Origin: Campylobacter concisus
GTDB taxonomy: Bacteria; Campylobacterota; Campylobacteria; Campylobacterales; Campylobacteraceae
NCBI RefSeq assembly: GCF_002913045.1
Contig: NZ_PPAF01000038.1
Location: forward strand, 1 to 64,000
DNA: 64,000 bases
Reading direction: 5' to 3'
Positions 44,764 through 54,511 of the stretch are shown piece after piece. A program made the translations under genes and the position numbers. Each line of letters opens with the position of its first letter. Positions within the stretch are counted from its first letter, which is position 1. Under the pieces are notes generated by a model that was not told where the DNA came from, ran no database searches, and was given only the letters and a program-made list of their open reading frames with translations.

Positions 44764-46007
44764 CAAAATGTCGCTTTATCATAGATTATAAATTTATGAG
44801 CAAGTTCAACTAGCTCAGCTTTTGTCTTTTCTTGCAAAGATGTGTTGTTTATATCGCTTAGCACATCAGCTATTTTGTTTGCTATTAGTTCAAACTCAGC
44901 CTCTTTCATACCACGAGCTGTAAGCGCAGGACTACCAACACGTATACCACTTGTGATAAATGGGCTTCTTGTCTCGCCTGGAACCGTATTTTTATTTACT
45001 GTTATGCCTGCATTTCCAAGAGCGATATCAGCGTCCTTACCGCTAAAATCTCTATTTAAAAAGCTCATCAAAATTAGGTGGTTATCAGTGCCACCACTCA
45101 CTAGGTCAAAGCCTCTTTTTATTAGCACTTCACCTAATTTTTTAGCATTTGCTTTTACTTGTTTAGCATAAATTTTCCACTCAGGGCTAAGGTTGTGCTT
45201 AAAGCCAACTGCCTTTGCTGCGATGACATGAACTAGTGGTCCGCCCTGAATGCCTGGAAAAATAGAGGCATTTATCTTCTTAGCATACTCTTCGTTGTTT
45301 GTCATAATGATACCGCCTCTTGGGCCTCTTAGGGTTTTATGCGTAGTTGAGCTTACGACATCGCAGTATGGGAAAGGACTTTGATGCTCACCAGCAACAA
45401 CAAGACCAGCAATGTGAGCAACATCTGCAAAGAGTATCGCCCCAACAGCATCAGCTATCTCACGGAATTTTTTAAACTCGATCTCTCTTGTGTATGCACT
45501 TGCGCCACAAACGATCATTTTTGGTTTTACTATCTTTGCGATATCCATGACTCTATCATAGTTTATGCGGCCATCAAGCTCGACGCCATAGAAAAAGCTC
45601 TCATACATCTTGCCAGAGCTACTGACCTTTGCACCGTGTGTTAAGTGTCCACCATGGCTTAGATCCATTCCTAAAATTTTATCGCCTGGATTAAGTAAAG
45701 CGCCATAAACACCTTGATTTGCCTGAGAGCCTGAGTTTGGTTGAACGTTTGCAAATTCACATCCAAAAAGCTCTTTACATCTATCGATCGCTATTTGCTC
45801 GATCTCATCTACAAATTCGCAGCCACCATAATATCTCTTGCCAGGATAGCCTTCAGCGTATTTGTTTGTTAGGATTGAACCCATTACTTCCATAACTTCT
45901 GGATATGTAAAATTTTCACTAGCGATCATCTCAAGGTGATCACATTGGCGTTTTAACTCTAAATTTACTAGATCGTAAATGTCCTTATCATAGCTTTGCA
46001 AACTCAT
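44763..46007 (-). CDS. glyA: serine hydroxymethyltransferase
   Basis: PLP enzyme linking serine, glycine and tetrahydrofolate, 414 residues. The PLP lysine is in [16 protein letters not shown]; other marks are [15 protein letters not shown] and [13 protein letters not shown]. It overlaps lysS by 4 bases and the DUF1882 gene by one. Confidence 0.97.
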   Translation of the reverse strand: MSLQSYDKDIYDLVNLELKRQCDHLEMIASENFTYPEVMEVMGSILTNKYAEGYPGKRYYGGCEFVDEIEQIAIDRCKELFGCEFANVQPNSGSQANQGVYGALLNPGDKILGMDLSHGGHLTHGAKVSSSGKMYESFFYGVELDGRINYDRVMDIAKIVKPKMIVCGASAYTREIEFKKFREIADAVGAILFADVAHIAGLVVAGEHQSPFPYCDVVSSTTHKTLRGPRGGIIMTNNEEYAKKINASIFPGIQGGPLVHVIAAKAVGFKHNLSPEWKIYAKQVKANAKKLGEVLIKRGFDLVSGGTDNHLILMSFLNRDFSGKDADIALGNAGITVNKNTVPGETRSPFITSGIRVGSPALTARGMKEAEFELIANKIADVLSDINNTSLQEKTKAELVELAHKFIIYDKATF

Positions 46008-47515
46008 TTTTCATTCTCCTTTATCTCATTTTTAAGTGGCCTCATCGCTGGGAAGAGCACAACGTCACGTATTGATTTTTTATCCGTTAAAAGCATAACA
46101 AGCCTATCGATGCCTATGCCCTCACCTGCAACTGGTGGCATACCGTATCCTAGGGCCTTTACATAGTCCTCGTCCATCTCGTGTGCCTCATCATCGCCTG
46201 CGTTTTTAGCATCGATTTGCGCTTTGAAGCGATTATATTGATCGATTGGATCGTTTAGCTCATTAAAGCCATTTGCTAGCTCGCGACCAGCGATAAATAA
46301 CTCAAATCTCTCAGCCACATCAGGGTTTGCGTCACTTCTTCTTGAAAGTGGACTGATCGAAATCGGATAATCAATAACAAATGTTGGGTGTATAAGCTTG
46401 CTCTCTACATAGTTATCAAATAGCTCAGCCTGCAAGTGGCCAAGATCAAGCTTCTCATTTGCTTCAAGGCCATCAGCTCTTAGTTTTGCTAAAATTTTAT
46501 CTTTGTCGTTTATGATATTCTCATCTAGTCCGCCGATCTCAACGAGAGCTTTTTTGTAGCTTATTCGCTTAAATGGCTTACTAAAATCAATCTCCATACC
46601 GTCAAAATTTACAACTTTTTCCATATCTAGCTTGTCTAAAATGACATTAAAAAGATCCTCTGTAATGCCCATTAAATCGTGGTAGTTGTGGTATGCCCAG
46701 TAAAACTCTATACTTGTAAACTCAGGATTATGAGTAAGATCCATGCCTTCGTTTCTAAAATTTCTATTCATCTCATAAACAGCTTCAAAACCACCTACTA
46801 TAAGACGTTTGAGGTATAATTCAGGTGCGATCCTTAGGTATCTCTCGACTCCAAGTGCATTGTGAAAAGTGATAAATGGCTTGGCGTTTGCACCGCCTGC
46901 TATTGGGTGCAACATCGGTGTTTCAACTTCTAAAAAGCCTTTTTCTTCAAAAAATCTTCTAATCGTGCTAATAATCACTGAGCGTCTTTTAAAATCTGCT
47001 CTAACTTCAGGGTTCATTATCATATCAAGGTATCTTTGGCGATATCTTGTCTCAACATCAACTAAGCCATGATACTTCTCAGGAAGTGGGCTTATCGACT
47101 TTGAAGCAAGGCTAAGCTCGCTTACATGCATGGAAAATTCGCCAGTTCTTGTTATAAAAGCATAACCTCTAACATAGACAATATCGCCTATCTCTACGTA
47201 TTTTTTAACGATTTTAAACCACTCTGGATCAAGCGTTTTATTGCTAAAGTAAATTTGTAAATTTCCATCTTCATCTTCGATATTTGCAAAAACCGCTTTT
47301 CCAGCATCACGAATTAGTTTTATTCTACCTGCAAGACCTACTAGCTGACCTTCGGCCTTTTTTTCTTCTGTATCATTAATGTAGTTAAATTTTAGTCTAA
47401 ATTTAGAGATATTCATATCTCTTCTAAGAAAATGCGGATATGGATTAATGCCTAAATTTCTTAGTTCGTCTATGCTTTGTAGTCGTTGAATCTCATGTTG
47501 GTTGTCAAATATCAC
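46004..47515 (-). CDS. lysS: lysyl-tRNA synthetase, class II
   Basis: 503 residues with an N-terminal OB-fold anticodon domain ([20 protein letters not shown]) and class II motifs: motif 2 [18 protein letters not shown] and motif 3 [12 protein letters not shown]. One base separates it from fur upstream. Confidence 0.97.
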   Translation of the reverse strand: MIFDNQHEIQRLQSIDELRNLGINPYPHFLRRDMNISKFRLKFNYINDTEEKKAEGQLVGLAGRIKLIRDAGKAVFANIEDEDGNLQIYFSNKTLDPEWFKIVKKYVEIGDIVYVRGYAFITRTGEFSMHVSELSLASKSISPLPEKYHGLVDVETRYRQRYLDMIMNPEVRADFKRRSVIISTIRRFFEEKGFLEVETPMLHPIAGGANAKPFITFHNALGVERYLRIAPELYLKRLIVGGFEAVYEMNRNFRNEGMDLTHNPEFTSIEFYWAYHNYHDLMGITEDLFNVILDKLDMEKVVNFDGMEIDFSKPFKRISYKKALVEIGGLDENIINDKDKILAKLRADGLEANEKLDLGHLQAELFDNYVESKLIHPTFVIDYPISISPLSRRSDANPDVAERFELFIAGRELANGFNELNDPIDQYNRFKAQIDAKNAGDDEAHEMDEDYVKALGYGMPPVAGEGIGIDRLVMLLTDKKSIRDVVLFPAMRPLKNEIKENEK

Positions 47516-47516
47516 C

Positions 47517-47984
47517 TTACTTTCCCTTTATATTATTTTTTGAGCATTTTTCACAAATTCCATAAAGCTGCATCATATGACCAGTTAGTTTAAAACCATG
47601 ATCTTTTGCGATACTGATTTGTCTTTTTTCTATCATTGGATCTTCAAATTCTATGATAAGGCCGCACTTTCTGCATATCATATGGTCGTGATGTGGCTTT
47701 GTGGCAAGCTCAAATTTTTTACCTTGTGAACCAAAGCTGATTGATGTCACCATTTCTGATTCTTCAAGTAGATTTAGTGTTCTATAAACAGTTGCGATAC
47801 CAATATTTAGCTCAGGGTGCGTTTCTTTTATAAAAAGATAAAGTCTTTCTGGAGTAAAGTGTTCACCATTGTTGTATAGCGTTTTTAGTAAAATTTCACG
47901 CTGTTTCGTGTATTTTAAACCATTGTCGCGAAGCACTCTTTTGAATTTCTCAAGCAACGCATCATATTCTAAATTTTCTATCAT
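47517..47984 (-). CDS. fur: ferric uptake regulator
   Basis: Iron-responsive repressor, 155 residues. Winged helix in the N-half ([18 protein letters not shown]), then the metal region [13 protein letters not shown] and the second CxxC GICEKCSK. As in other Campylobacter it is embedded in a housekeeping operon (cvpA-fur-lysS-glyA) and has no separate promoter visible in the 1-base gap to cvpA. Confidence 0.96.
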   Translation of the reverse strand: MIENLEYDALLEKFKRVLRDNGLKYTKQREILLKTLYNNGEHFTPERLYLFIKETHPELNIGIATVYRTLNLLEESEMVTSISFGSQGKKFELATKPHHDHMICRKCGLIIEFEDPMIEKRQISIAKDHGFKLTGHMMQLYGICEKCSKNNIKGK

Positions 47985-47985
47985 T

Positions 47986-48597
47986 TTATTCCCCTTTTGT
48001 GATATTAGAGTCGGTATTTACACTAGCATTTGCATCCATTGAGATAAATGCGTCAGTTTTATTTGTATCCGTTGGTCTTGCCACTATCTCATCTAACTCA
48101 CTTTTGATATTTTTCACATCAAGATTTGTTATCCATTTGCCAGTTTCTATCAAAACCGGATAAACTTTACTGTTCGCAAAATAAGGAGCAATTATATTAT
48201 TTAGCGAAGTACCAGATATTACAGCAACTACTGCCGAAAATGTTAAGAAAATTTTTCCACTTCCCATAACAAATCCACCAAGTCTATCCAAAAAACCAAG
48301 TCCGCTTACCGAAACTATTTTTGATAAAAATTTACCGACTAGCAAGCAAACTAGCCAAAAAACTAGCCAAAGAGAGATAAATGCGACAAACTGTAAAAAT
48401 GAAGGATTTTCAAATTTATATATATTTTTAGTTATAAACTCACCAGATAGATCTGAAAACCTGCTAGCTATAATTAAGCCACCGATAAGTCCGATAAGTC
48501 CGAAAGCTTCTTTGATAAGTCCATTTAATATGCCTTTTATGCCAAGCATCAAGACAAGAGCAATAATAATAATATCAAACCACGTTACTAAATCCAT
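47986..48597 (-). CDS. CvpA family membrane protein
   Basis: 203 residues with four membrane segments (starting [18 protein letters not shown]) and the CvpA signature [22 protein letters not shown]. The C-terminal ~55 residues are hydrophilic and Thr/Asp/Asn-rich. CvpA was named for colicin V export but its general role is unclear. It abuts the pilT gene upstream. Confidence 0.85.
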   Translation of the reverse strand: MDLVTWFDIIIIALVLMLGIKGILNGLIKEAFGLIGLIGGLIIASRFSDLSGEFITKNIYKFENPSFLQFVAFISLWLVFWLVCLLVGKFLSKIVSVSGLGFLDRLGGFVMGSGKIFLTFSAVVAVISGTSLNNIIAPYFANSKVYPVLIETGKWITNLDVKNIKSELDEIVARPTDTNKTDAFISMDANASVNTDSNITKGE

Positions 48598-49736
48598 TAT
48601 ATAGTTCCTATTAAATTTTGAAGTTCTTGCTGGCTAGTTGAATAAGCTAGCGCATTTTCTTTTGTAATCTTACCCTCTTTTAGTACTTTCATCAAAGCCT
48701 GAGTTTGCGTACCCATACCAGTTTGTTGTTGATTTAGCTGCATCTGAGAGTAAATTTGATGTATTTTGTTTTCACGTATCAAGTTTGAGATAGCCATATT
48801 GTTTATTAAAATTTCATGCACCGCACACCTTCCACCGCCTATCTTTGGGATCAGGCTTTGTGAAACGACAGCAGTTAGCGAAACACTAAGCATATTTCTT
48901 ACTTGCAATTGCTCACTTCCATCGAAACTATCAACGATCCTATTTATAGTTTGAATGGCTGAATTTGTGTGAAGCGTACCAAAGACTAAGTGTCCAGTCT
49001 CAGCCGCCGTGATAGCCGTTGAAATCGTCTCTCTATCTCTCATCTCGCCCACAAGTATGATATCCGGATCTTCACGAACCGCAGATTTTAGAGCCCTTGA
49101 GTAGGAAGTTGCGTCAGTGCCGATATTTCTATGAGAAAATAGAGCTTTTTTATTGTTATGTACAAACTCGACTGGATCCTCAATTGTAATAATATGCTTT
49201 CTATAATTTAAATTTATCTCATTAAGCATGGCTGCAAGAGTTGTTGATTTACCACTTCCTGTCGGTCCAGTAACCAAAATAAGACCTTTTTCACGCTTAA
49301 TAATATGCTTAAAAATTTGTGGGGCATTTAGCTCATCAAGAGATGGGATATTGATTGGGATTATACGAAAAGCAGCAGCTAAATCGCCATTCATGGTATA
49401 GTAATAGTTGCCACGAAAGCGACCAATATCTGGAAGCTCGATCGCAAAGTCAAGCTCTTTATTATTCTCAAGTTCACTTTTTTGTTCATCAGTAATCAAA
49501 GCAAAACATAAATTCTCTATATCCTTGCCTCTTAGTACGCCAAAATCAATAGGCTTTAAAGCACCATCTACTCTTATTTGCGGCTCAGATCTTGAAACAA
49601 GGTGAAGATCACTTGCCTTATCACTCACAACAGTTTTTAAAAGTGTTTTTATATCGCCAGCAAGATTATTAAGGCTATTATCTTCTGGTATTTTTACACT
49701 TAAATTCTTTGCCTGAAGCTGTTCGATTAGATCCAT
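48597..49736 (-). CDS. pilT: PilT-type twitching ATPase
   Basis: Type IV pilus retraction ATPase family, 379 residues. Walker A GPTGSGKST (157-165), the Asp box ITIEDPVEFVH, Walker B DPDIILVGEMRDRET, His box TGHLVFGTLHT, and the PilT-specific AISNLIRE near the C-terminus in place of AIRNLIRE. No other pilus genes are in the window; its neighbours are gatC and cvpA. It may serve a pilus or DNA uptake/secretion machine encoded elsewhere, or have another role. Confidence 0.9.
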   Translation of the reverse strand: MDLIEQLQAKNLSVKIPEDNSLNNLAGDIKTLLKTVVSDKASDLHLVSRSEPQIRVDGALKPIDFGVLRGKDIENLCFALITDEQKSELENNKELDFAIELPDIGRFRGNYYYTMNGDLAAAFRIIPINIPSLDELNAPQIFKHIIKREKGLILVTGPTGSGKSTTLAAMLNEINLNYRKHIITIEDPVEFVHNNKKALFSHRNIGTDATSYSRALKSAVREDPDIILVGEMRDRETISTAITAAETGHLVFGTLHTNSAIQTINRIVDSFDGSEQLQVRNMLSVSLTAVVSQSLIPKIGGGRCAVHEILINNMAISNLIRENKIHQIYSQMQLNQQQTGMGTQTQALMKVLKEGKITKENALAYSTSQQELQNLIGTI

Positions 49737-49746
49737 ATTTTTACCA

Positions 49747-50034
49747 TTATTCTATTATTTTTGGTACAGCAAAAAAATGCCCTTCACGTGAAGGAGCGTA
49801 TTTCAAGATCGTATCAATCACATCACTTGGTCTTGGCTCATCTTCTCTTAAAGGTGTGCCACCTTTTATAGAGCTAACTACAGCTTCATCACTGCTTAGA
49901 TCAAGTTCATTTAAAATATCAACAAAAGATACAATCTCGCTTAGTTGTTTTTTTACTTCTTCTCTTTTTTCATCACTGATTTGTAAGGCAGAAAGTTTTT
50001 CTAATTTATTTAAAAGAGTGTCATCTATTTGCAT
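49747..50034 (-). CDS. gatC: Asp/Glu-tRNA amidotransferase subunit C
   Basis: 95-residue GatC of the GatCAB complex, which converts misacylated Glu-tRNA(Gln) or Asp-tRNA(Asn). Marks are LNKLEKLSALQISDEKREEV and PLREDEPRPSD. It is first in the minus-strand operon; 127 bases separate it from the divergent gene at 50162. Confidence 0.92.
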   Translation of the reverse strand: MQIDDTLLNKLEKLSALQISDEKREEVKKQLSEIVSFVDILNELDLSSDEAVVSSIKGGTPLREDEPRPSDVIDTILKYAPSREGHFFAVPKIIE

Positions 50035-50161
50035 TATATAAGTAACCTTATTAATTAATTTTGAGCCATTATATCACATTCAAGCTTTAATTTTGGGATA
50101 GTTTTAATTTAATTATGTTAAAATCTGCGAATTAAAATTTTTTAAAAATAAAGGAAAAGCG

Positions 50162-50725
50162 TTGGCTATAAAAGAAGATCTAACACAGATAAAACAAGAG
50201 ATTGGTGCTCAAGAACAGTTTTTAGAAAGCATGATCAAAGGTGAGCGTTTCTTTAGAAAGTATAAAAAATTTATGATAATTGCCATTATTGTTGCCGTCA
50301 TTGCAATTATTGGATTTTATTCGAACAAAATAATAAATGATAATAGAATTGAAGATGCAAATTTGGCTTACTCAAAGCTCATTTTAAATCCAAACGATGC
50401 AAATGCCTTAAGCATTTTAAAAGAAAAAGAACCAAATTTATATGCACTTTTTTCACTTCAGCAAAAGCTTGATAAAAATGAGACAAATGGCATTAGCGAG
50501 CTTGCAAATTTAAAAGTAAATCCTATAGTAAAAGATATTATTCTTTCACAAAATGGTAATGCAAACACTCAAATTTTAAGCGAATATAGCATACTCTTAA
50601 AAGGTTTTGAGCTTTTAAAACAAAACAAAATCAAAGAAGCAAATGATGAGTTTAATAAAATTTCACTCGACTCTCAACTTCAAACTTTAGTTAAAAATTT
50701 AAAACACTATCAGGGAATAAAATAA
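50162..50725 (+). CDS. membrane-anchored protein with helical-repeat-like domain
   Basis: TTG start at 50162 with an AAAGGA site. The 187-residue product has a basic N-terminus, one membrane helix (FMIIAIIVAVIAIIGFYS, about 38-55) and a periplasmic helical region (NLAYSKLILNPNDANALSIL) that looks like the TPR-like YfgM type. YfgM-type proteins sit next to BamB-like propellers, and the next gene encodes a propeller lipoprotein, so a role in envelope protein quality control is possible but inferred. Confidence 0.7.
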   Translation: MAIKEDLTQIKQEIGAQEQFLESMIKGERFFRKYKKFMIIAIIVAVIAIIGFYSNKIINDNRIEDANLAYSKLILNPNDANALSILKEKEPNLYALFSLQQKLDKNETNGISELANLKVNPIVKDIILSQNGNANTQILSEYSILLKGFELLKQNKIKEANDEFNKISLDSQLQTLVKNLKHYQGIK

Positions 50726-51732
50726 TGAAAAAAATTACTCTTTTCTTGGCTTTTGCCTTGGCCTTAGTTTTAAGCGGATGTGGCACAAAAAGACAATATT
50801 TCGAGCCAGCTCAAACCTCTGGCAAAATTTCTTTGTCAAAAGATATGCCATCTTATATCAAATCAACAAATGCAAATGGTGCCACTCTTGACAACGGCAA
50901 TATCGTCACCAAAAATGGCCTAAATACAAGCATTAAGTTGCCTGAAAATTTTAATTTCTTAAATGAAAACAACGGCTTTATCATCTCAGCTAGCATAAAT
51001 GGCGATCTAAATGTGACAGATCCTAGTGGACACAGCGTTTATAGTAATAAATTTCCAACAGCAATTGTTGCTGCTTCTCTTGATCAAAACCTATTAGCAG
51101 CTATCAGTGCAACAAACCACATCTATCTAATAGATATAAATAATGCAACAACAATAATGGAATACAGCTCGTCTAATATAGCAGCAGTTGATTCAAGGAT
51201 CGTAGCACCATTTTTTATGAGCTCACTGATTGTATATCCGGCATTAGATGGCAAAATTTATATAGTACAAAAAGAGACTGGTAGAATTTTACGTGACGTG
51301 GTCGTAAGCTCTGAAAATTTCTTTAATAACATCATATTTTTAGGCGTTGAGGGCGATAATCTAATCGCAGCAACAGCTAAAAAACTTATCGTCATTAACC
51401 CAAACCAAACAGTTTATTATGACGGTGAGATCAAAGATGTACTAGTTAATAACGATGAAATTTATATCTTTAAAAAAGATGGTACGATCGTAAGAACAAA
51501 TCTTATGCTAAAAGAGCAAAATAAAGTTAATTTCAAATTTGCCATCTTCTCAGCAGCTACTATTATCAATAATAAGCTCTACGTAATCGAAAAAACAGGC
51601 TACGTTATAAAAACAAATTTAGACCTCAGTGGAGCTGAAATTTATGAGTTTAGCGATGAGATAAAGGATAAAAGCTTTATGGGCAATGGTGCCTTTTATT
51701 ATGATAATGAGCTTGTTAATCTAGGGCAATGA
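50725..51732 (+). CDS. lipoprotein with beta-propeller-like repeats (BamB-like)
   Basis: 335 residues with a lipoprotein signal KKITLFLAFALALVLSGC (lipobox LSGC). The mature part shows repeated short blades ending in patterns such as HIYLIDINNATTIMEY and KIYIVQKETGRILRD, as in PQQ-type propellers. It overlaps the preceding gene by one base and the next by four. It could be an outer-membrane assembly or scaffold lipoprotein; this rests on fold appearance and on its YfgM-like neighbour. Confidence 0.7.
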   Translation: MKKITLFLAFALALVLSGCGTKRQYFEPAQTSGKISLSKDMPSYIKSTNANGATLDNGNIVTKNGLNTSIKLPENFNFLNENNGFIISASINGDLNVTDPSGHSVYSNKFPTAIVAASLDQNLLAAISATNHIYLIDINNATTIMEYSSSNIAAVDSRIVAPFFMSSLIVYPALDGKIYIVQKETGRILRDVVVSSENFFNNIIFLGVEGDNLIAATAKKLIVINPNQTVYYDGEIKDVLVNNDEIYIFKKDGTIVRTNLMLKEQNKVNFKFAIFSAATIINNKLYVIEKTGYVIKTNLDLSGAEIYEFSDEIKDKSFMGNGAFYYDNELVNLGQ

Positions 51733-52061
51733 ACCAAAAAATTTGGGAGCTTTTTGAAGCCAAAAAAATCCTTTTAAAAGATATCAAAGCACTTAATACA
51801 AGTGAATTTAGCACAAAAAAGACGCTTGATATCTTTTGGGGGGTGGACAATAAGAGCTTTTACAATCTTGTCTTTTTAAGAACAGCAAAAAGTAGATTAC
51901 TACGCAAAGAGGCTTTGGAGCTTGAAGAAATTTCTAAAAAAATAGAGATGAAATTCCAAACAAGCCTAAGAAAAAAAACTATATTTTATAACTCAGAAAT
52001 TTGTTCTAAAGCCTTAAAAGAACTACAAGATAATAATTGGCGATGTTATGATTTTGTGTAA
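51729..52061 (+). CDS. conserved hypothetical protein
   Basis: 110 residues, soluble, Lys-rich and helical (IWELFEAKKILLKDIKAL, RLLRKEALELEEISKKIEM). No family recognised. It overlaps the lipoprotein gene by 4 bases and coaX by 14, so it is translated with them; the same order occurs in C. jejuni. Confidence 0.7.
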   Translation: MNQKIWELFEAKKILLKDIKALNTSEFSTKKTLDIFWGVDNKSFYNLVFLRTAKSRLLRKEALELEEISKKIEMKFQTSLRKKTIFYNSEICSKALKELQDNNWRCYDFV

Positions 52062-52677
52062 TATAGGCAATACTAACGCTACATTTTTAGAAGATGGCAA
52101 AATCTCACGTATGAAAATTTCTGAGTTTAAAAGCTATAAGCCAGAAAAAAAAGTATATTTTATATCCGTAAATGATGAAATTTTAAATATTTTAAAAGAT
52201 AATAAGATGTTTGTGGATCTAGAACCATTTTTTACTATTGATACGATATATCAGGGTCTAGGAGTAGATAGAATCGCAGCATGTTACTCTATAAATAATG
52301 GCGTAATCGTTGATGCTGGAAGCGCCATAACAGTTGACATTATGGCAAATTCTATCCATCTTGGAGGATATATCTTGCCAGGCATTTCAAGTATGCTAAA
52401 CGCCTACAAAAGTATCTCGCCACGACTTGATATTACTATAAATTCACAAATTGACATAGATGCACTACCACAAAAAACAGCTGATGCCGTGAGTTATGGC
52501 ATTATTAAACCGATAATAACTCTACTAGATAAGCTAGCCGGTGATAAAAAAGTCTATTTTACTGGTGGAGATGGCGATTTTTTGTCAAAATTTTTTAAAA
52601 ATGCTATTTGCGACAAGATGCTAATTTTTCGTGCCATGCAAAAGCTAATAACTGAAAAGAAAGATATGATAATATGA
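52048..52677 (+). CDS. coaX: type III pantothenate kinase, with catalytic Asp replaced by Asn
   Basis: 209-residue CoaX-type enzyme, first step of coenzyme A synthesis. GLGVDRIAACYSINNG and VIVDAGSAITVD carry two of the three conserved Asp residues, and GGYILPGISSML follows. The N-terminal phosphate loop, normally DxGNT, reads ILCNIGNTNATF: codon AAT (52060-52062) gives Asn at residue 5 in place of the catalytic Asp. Length is slightly short, as in Helicobacter. Activity is therefore doubtful unless the family tolerates Asn. Overlaps hisG by 4 bases. Confidence 0.85.
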   Translation: MILCNIGNTNATFLEDGKISRMKISEFKSYKPEKKVYFISVNDEILNILKDNKMFVDLEPFFTIDTIYQGLGVDRIAACYSINNGVIVDAGSAITVDIMANSIHLGGYILPGISSMLNAYKSISPRLDITINSQIDIDALPQKTADAVSYGIIKPIITLLDKLAGDKKVYFTGGDGDFLSKFFKNAICDKMLIFRAMQKLITEKKDMII

Positions 52678-53282
52678 TAACAGTAGCACTACCAAAGGGA
52701 AGAATAGCCGAGGCAACACTAGAAATTTTTAGAAAAATTTTTGGTTCAAGTTTTTTATTTGAAGATAGAAAATTAATCCTTGAAGAAGGAAATTTTAGAT
52801 TTTTAATGGTTCGCAACCAAGATATCCCAACTTATGTCACTGAAGGTGCAGCTGATATTGGTGTAGTGGGGCTTGACGTACTTGAAGAGCACAAGCCAAA
52901 CGTTGTAAGACTACTAGATTTAAAAATCGGACAGTGCAAAGTTTGCATTGGCATAAAAAACGACTCTGAACTAGATCTAAACCAGCCAGAGCTAAAAATA
53001 GCCACAAAAATGCCAAATATAACAAGAAATTATTTTACAAAACAAGCCGTAGCTGTAAAGATCATCAAGCTTTATGGCTCGATCGAACTTGCACCATTAG
53101 TTGGCTTAAGCGACGCGATAGTTGATGTAGTAGAGACTGGCTCAACCATGAAACAAAATGGACTAAAGATCGCTGATGATATCATGCAAAGCTCAGCTTA
53201 TCTAATAGCAAATAAAAATAGTTTTATCATTAAAAAAGATGAGATTTTAGAGCTTTATAAAAAAATCAAAGAAGAAATTTAA
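52674..53282 (+). CDS. hisG: ATP phosphoribosyltransferase, short form
   Basis: First enzyme of histidine synthesis. The 202-residue product begins ITVALPKGRIAEATLEIF and has the phosphate-binding segment LSDAIVDVVETGSTMKQNGL. It ends where short HisG proteins end and lacks the C-terminal ~80-residue regulatory domain of the long form. Short HisG needs HisZ as partner in the species studied; no hisZ is in the window. Last gene of the operon. Confidence 0.93.
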   Translation: MITVALPKGRIAEATLEIFRKIFGSSFLFEDRKLILEEGNFRFLMVRNQDIPTYVTEGAADIGVVGLDVLEEHKPNVVRLLDLKIGQCKVCIGIKNDSELDLNQPELKIATKMPNITRNYFTKQAVAVKIIKLYGSIELAPLVGLSDAIVDVVETGSTMKQNGLKIADDIMQSSAYLIANKNSFIIKKDEILELYKKIKEEI

Positions 53283-53439
53283 AGTCCTGCTGCCTCATCA
53301 TAAAGTACAAAAATTTCTCTAGTGATATAAAGTCCAACTATTCACTTATAAATTCTTTTAGAATAATGCATTGGTAGCTATTGGCGCACATTAGCACTTA
53401 GCAATACAAATTTAATCATGAGAGATTATTATTTAATCA

Positions 53440-53657
53440 AATTTTAGTCTATTGATTGCCATCAAAAACCAAGGCAATGATCCTAGCAAATTTAAAGCGA
53501 CCAGTGATAATGGCTTCTTATCCTGTCATAAGAGTAAAAGCTCTTAGCTGATGGACTAAAATTTATGGATACTCTAAAAGCAAATCCTCACAACTCAGTT
53601 TATGATGGTCCGACTTTATACTGCGATGAGTGCCACGAGCATAAAATTCCACAATGA
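53440..53657 (+). pseudogene. relic of a c3-type multihaem cytochrome c
   Basis: Fragments in several frames: IDCHQKP at about 53450 (CxxCH with the first Cys now Ser), GFLSCHKSK at about 53511 (first Cys now Phe), then MDTLKANPHNSVYDGP and an intact haem site CDECHEHKIP (53622-53636) before a TGA at 53655-53657. The KANPHNS...YCDECH pattern is that of small c3-type cytochromes that feed periplasmic reductases. No start or signal peptide can be placed. The next relic encodes the usual membrane partner. Bases 53283-53439 show nothing else. Confidence 0.55.
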
Positions 53658-53674
53658 ATGGGGAGGGTAACACC

Positions 53675-54347
53675 TTGAAAATTTCAAAAACTATTAGTGC
53701 CTATAATCTTTATAAGTAAAATTTTGGATTTTTAGTTGTTTTGCCAGTTCATTATGCATTTTATGATACAAGCGGAGATAAATTTCTGTATAGTTTGTCA
53801 TGAGATGGATCCTATGGTCATTGCATATAACGACGACATCCACAGTGGTAATGGTAAAACAGGCATCAAAGCAAGATGCGTAGACTGCCACATACCACAT
53901 GACAATATCGCAAAATACGCTCTAACAAAGGCAAAAAATAACATCTTAGAGGGCTGAGTATATTTCTTTGGTGATCATGATGTGATTGATTGGCATAAGA
54001 ATATAAAAAATCTCGAGTATTTCGTATTTGATAATAGCGACACTAGCTCCACACAAATGTAATAGATAACAACACTTCAGCACAAATTCAAAAGATGCAT
54101 GCTCACCATCAACAACTTAAAGAGTTAAAATGTGCAAGCTACCAATATGATGTATGACATGGGTATGGTTTAGAAATTACCTTGAATACCGAAAGCTAAC
54201 ATATAAAATTTATGAGAAGATTATATTAGAGCAAAAGATTGATGTTAAGAAAAAATCTTCAAAGATGAATATAAACCTACAAAAGAAGAAGAGGAATTTT
54301 TAAAACAAAAGGCTGATAAGAATAATGCAAAACATGTTGGTGGATAG
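53675..54347 (+). pseudogene. relic of a NapC/NirT-type tetrahaem cytochrome c
   Basis: Starts at TTG 53675 after GGGAGGG. The frame reads KISKTISAYNLYK then a stop, a membrane segment FGFLVVLPVHYAFYDTSGDK, a frameshift near 53785, then haem 1 CIVCH (53787-53801) and haem 2 CVDCH (53877-53891). Further on, DTSS stands where haem 3 would be (both Cys changed) and CASYQYDV where haem 4 CxSCHYDV would be. KPTKEEEEFLKQKADKN leads to the original stop at 54345-54347. Such proteins pass electrons from menaquinol to periplasmic reductases. With several stops and frameshifts it is non-functional. Confidence 0.65.
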
Positions 54348-54362
54348 TCTAAACTTTCTATT

Positions 54363-54396
54363 AATCAGGCAAGCAATTTGGTCTTACCTGATTTTA
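54363..54396 (+). terminator. terminator-like hairpin after the cytochrome relics
   Basis: AATCAGG (54363-54369) pairs with CCTGATT (54387-54393) and the inner AAG with CTT, followed by TT. Its place 16 bases after the relic stop suggests it once ended that operon. The remaining bases to 54511 are A+T-rich and without a gene. Confidence 0.5.
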
Positions 54397-54511
54397 CATA
54401 TTACATAAAGCTTTTTAATACAAATTTTTATTACAAAGATATAGATAAATCTAAATTGGAAAAATTTATAAAAATATTAAAGATAAAATAATAAATTTTA
54501 GTTTTTAAAAT

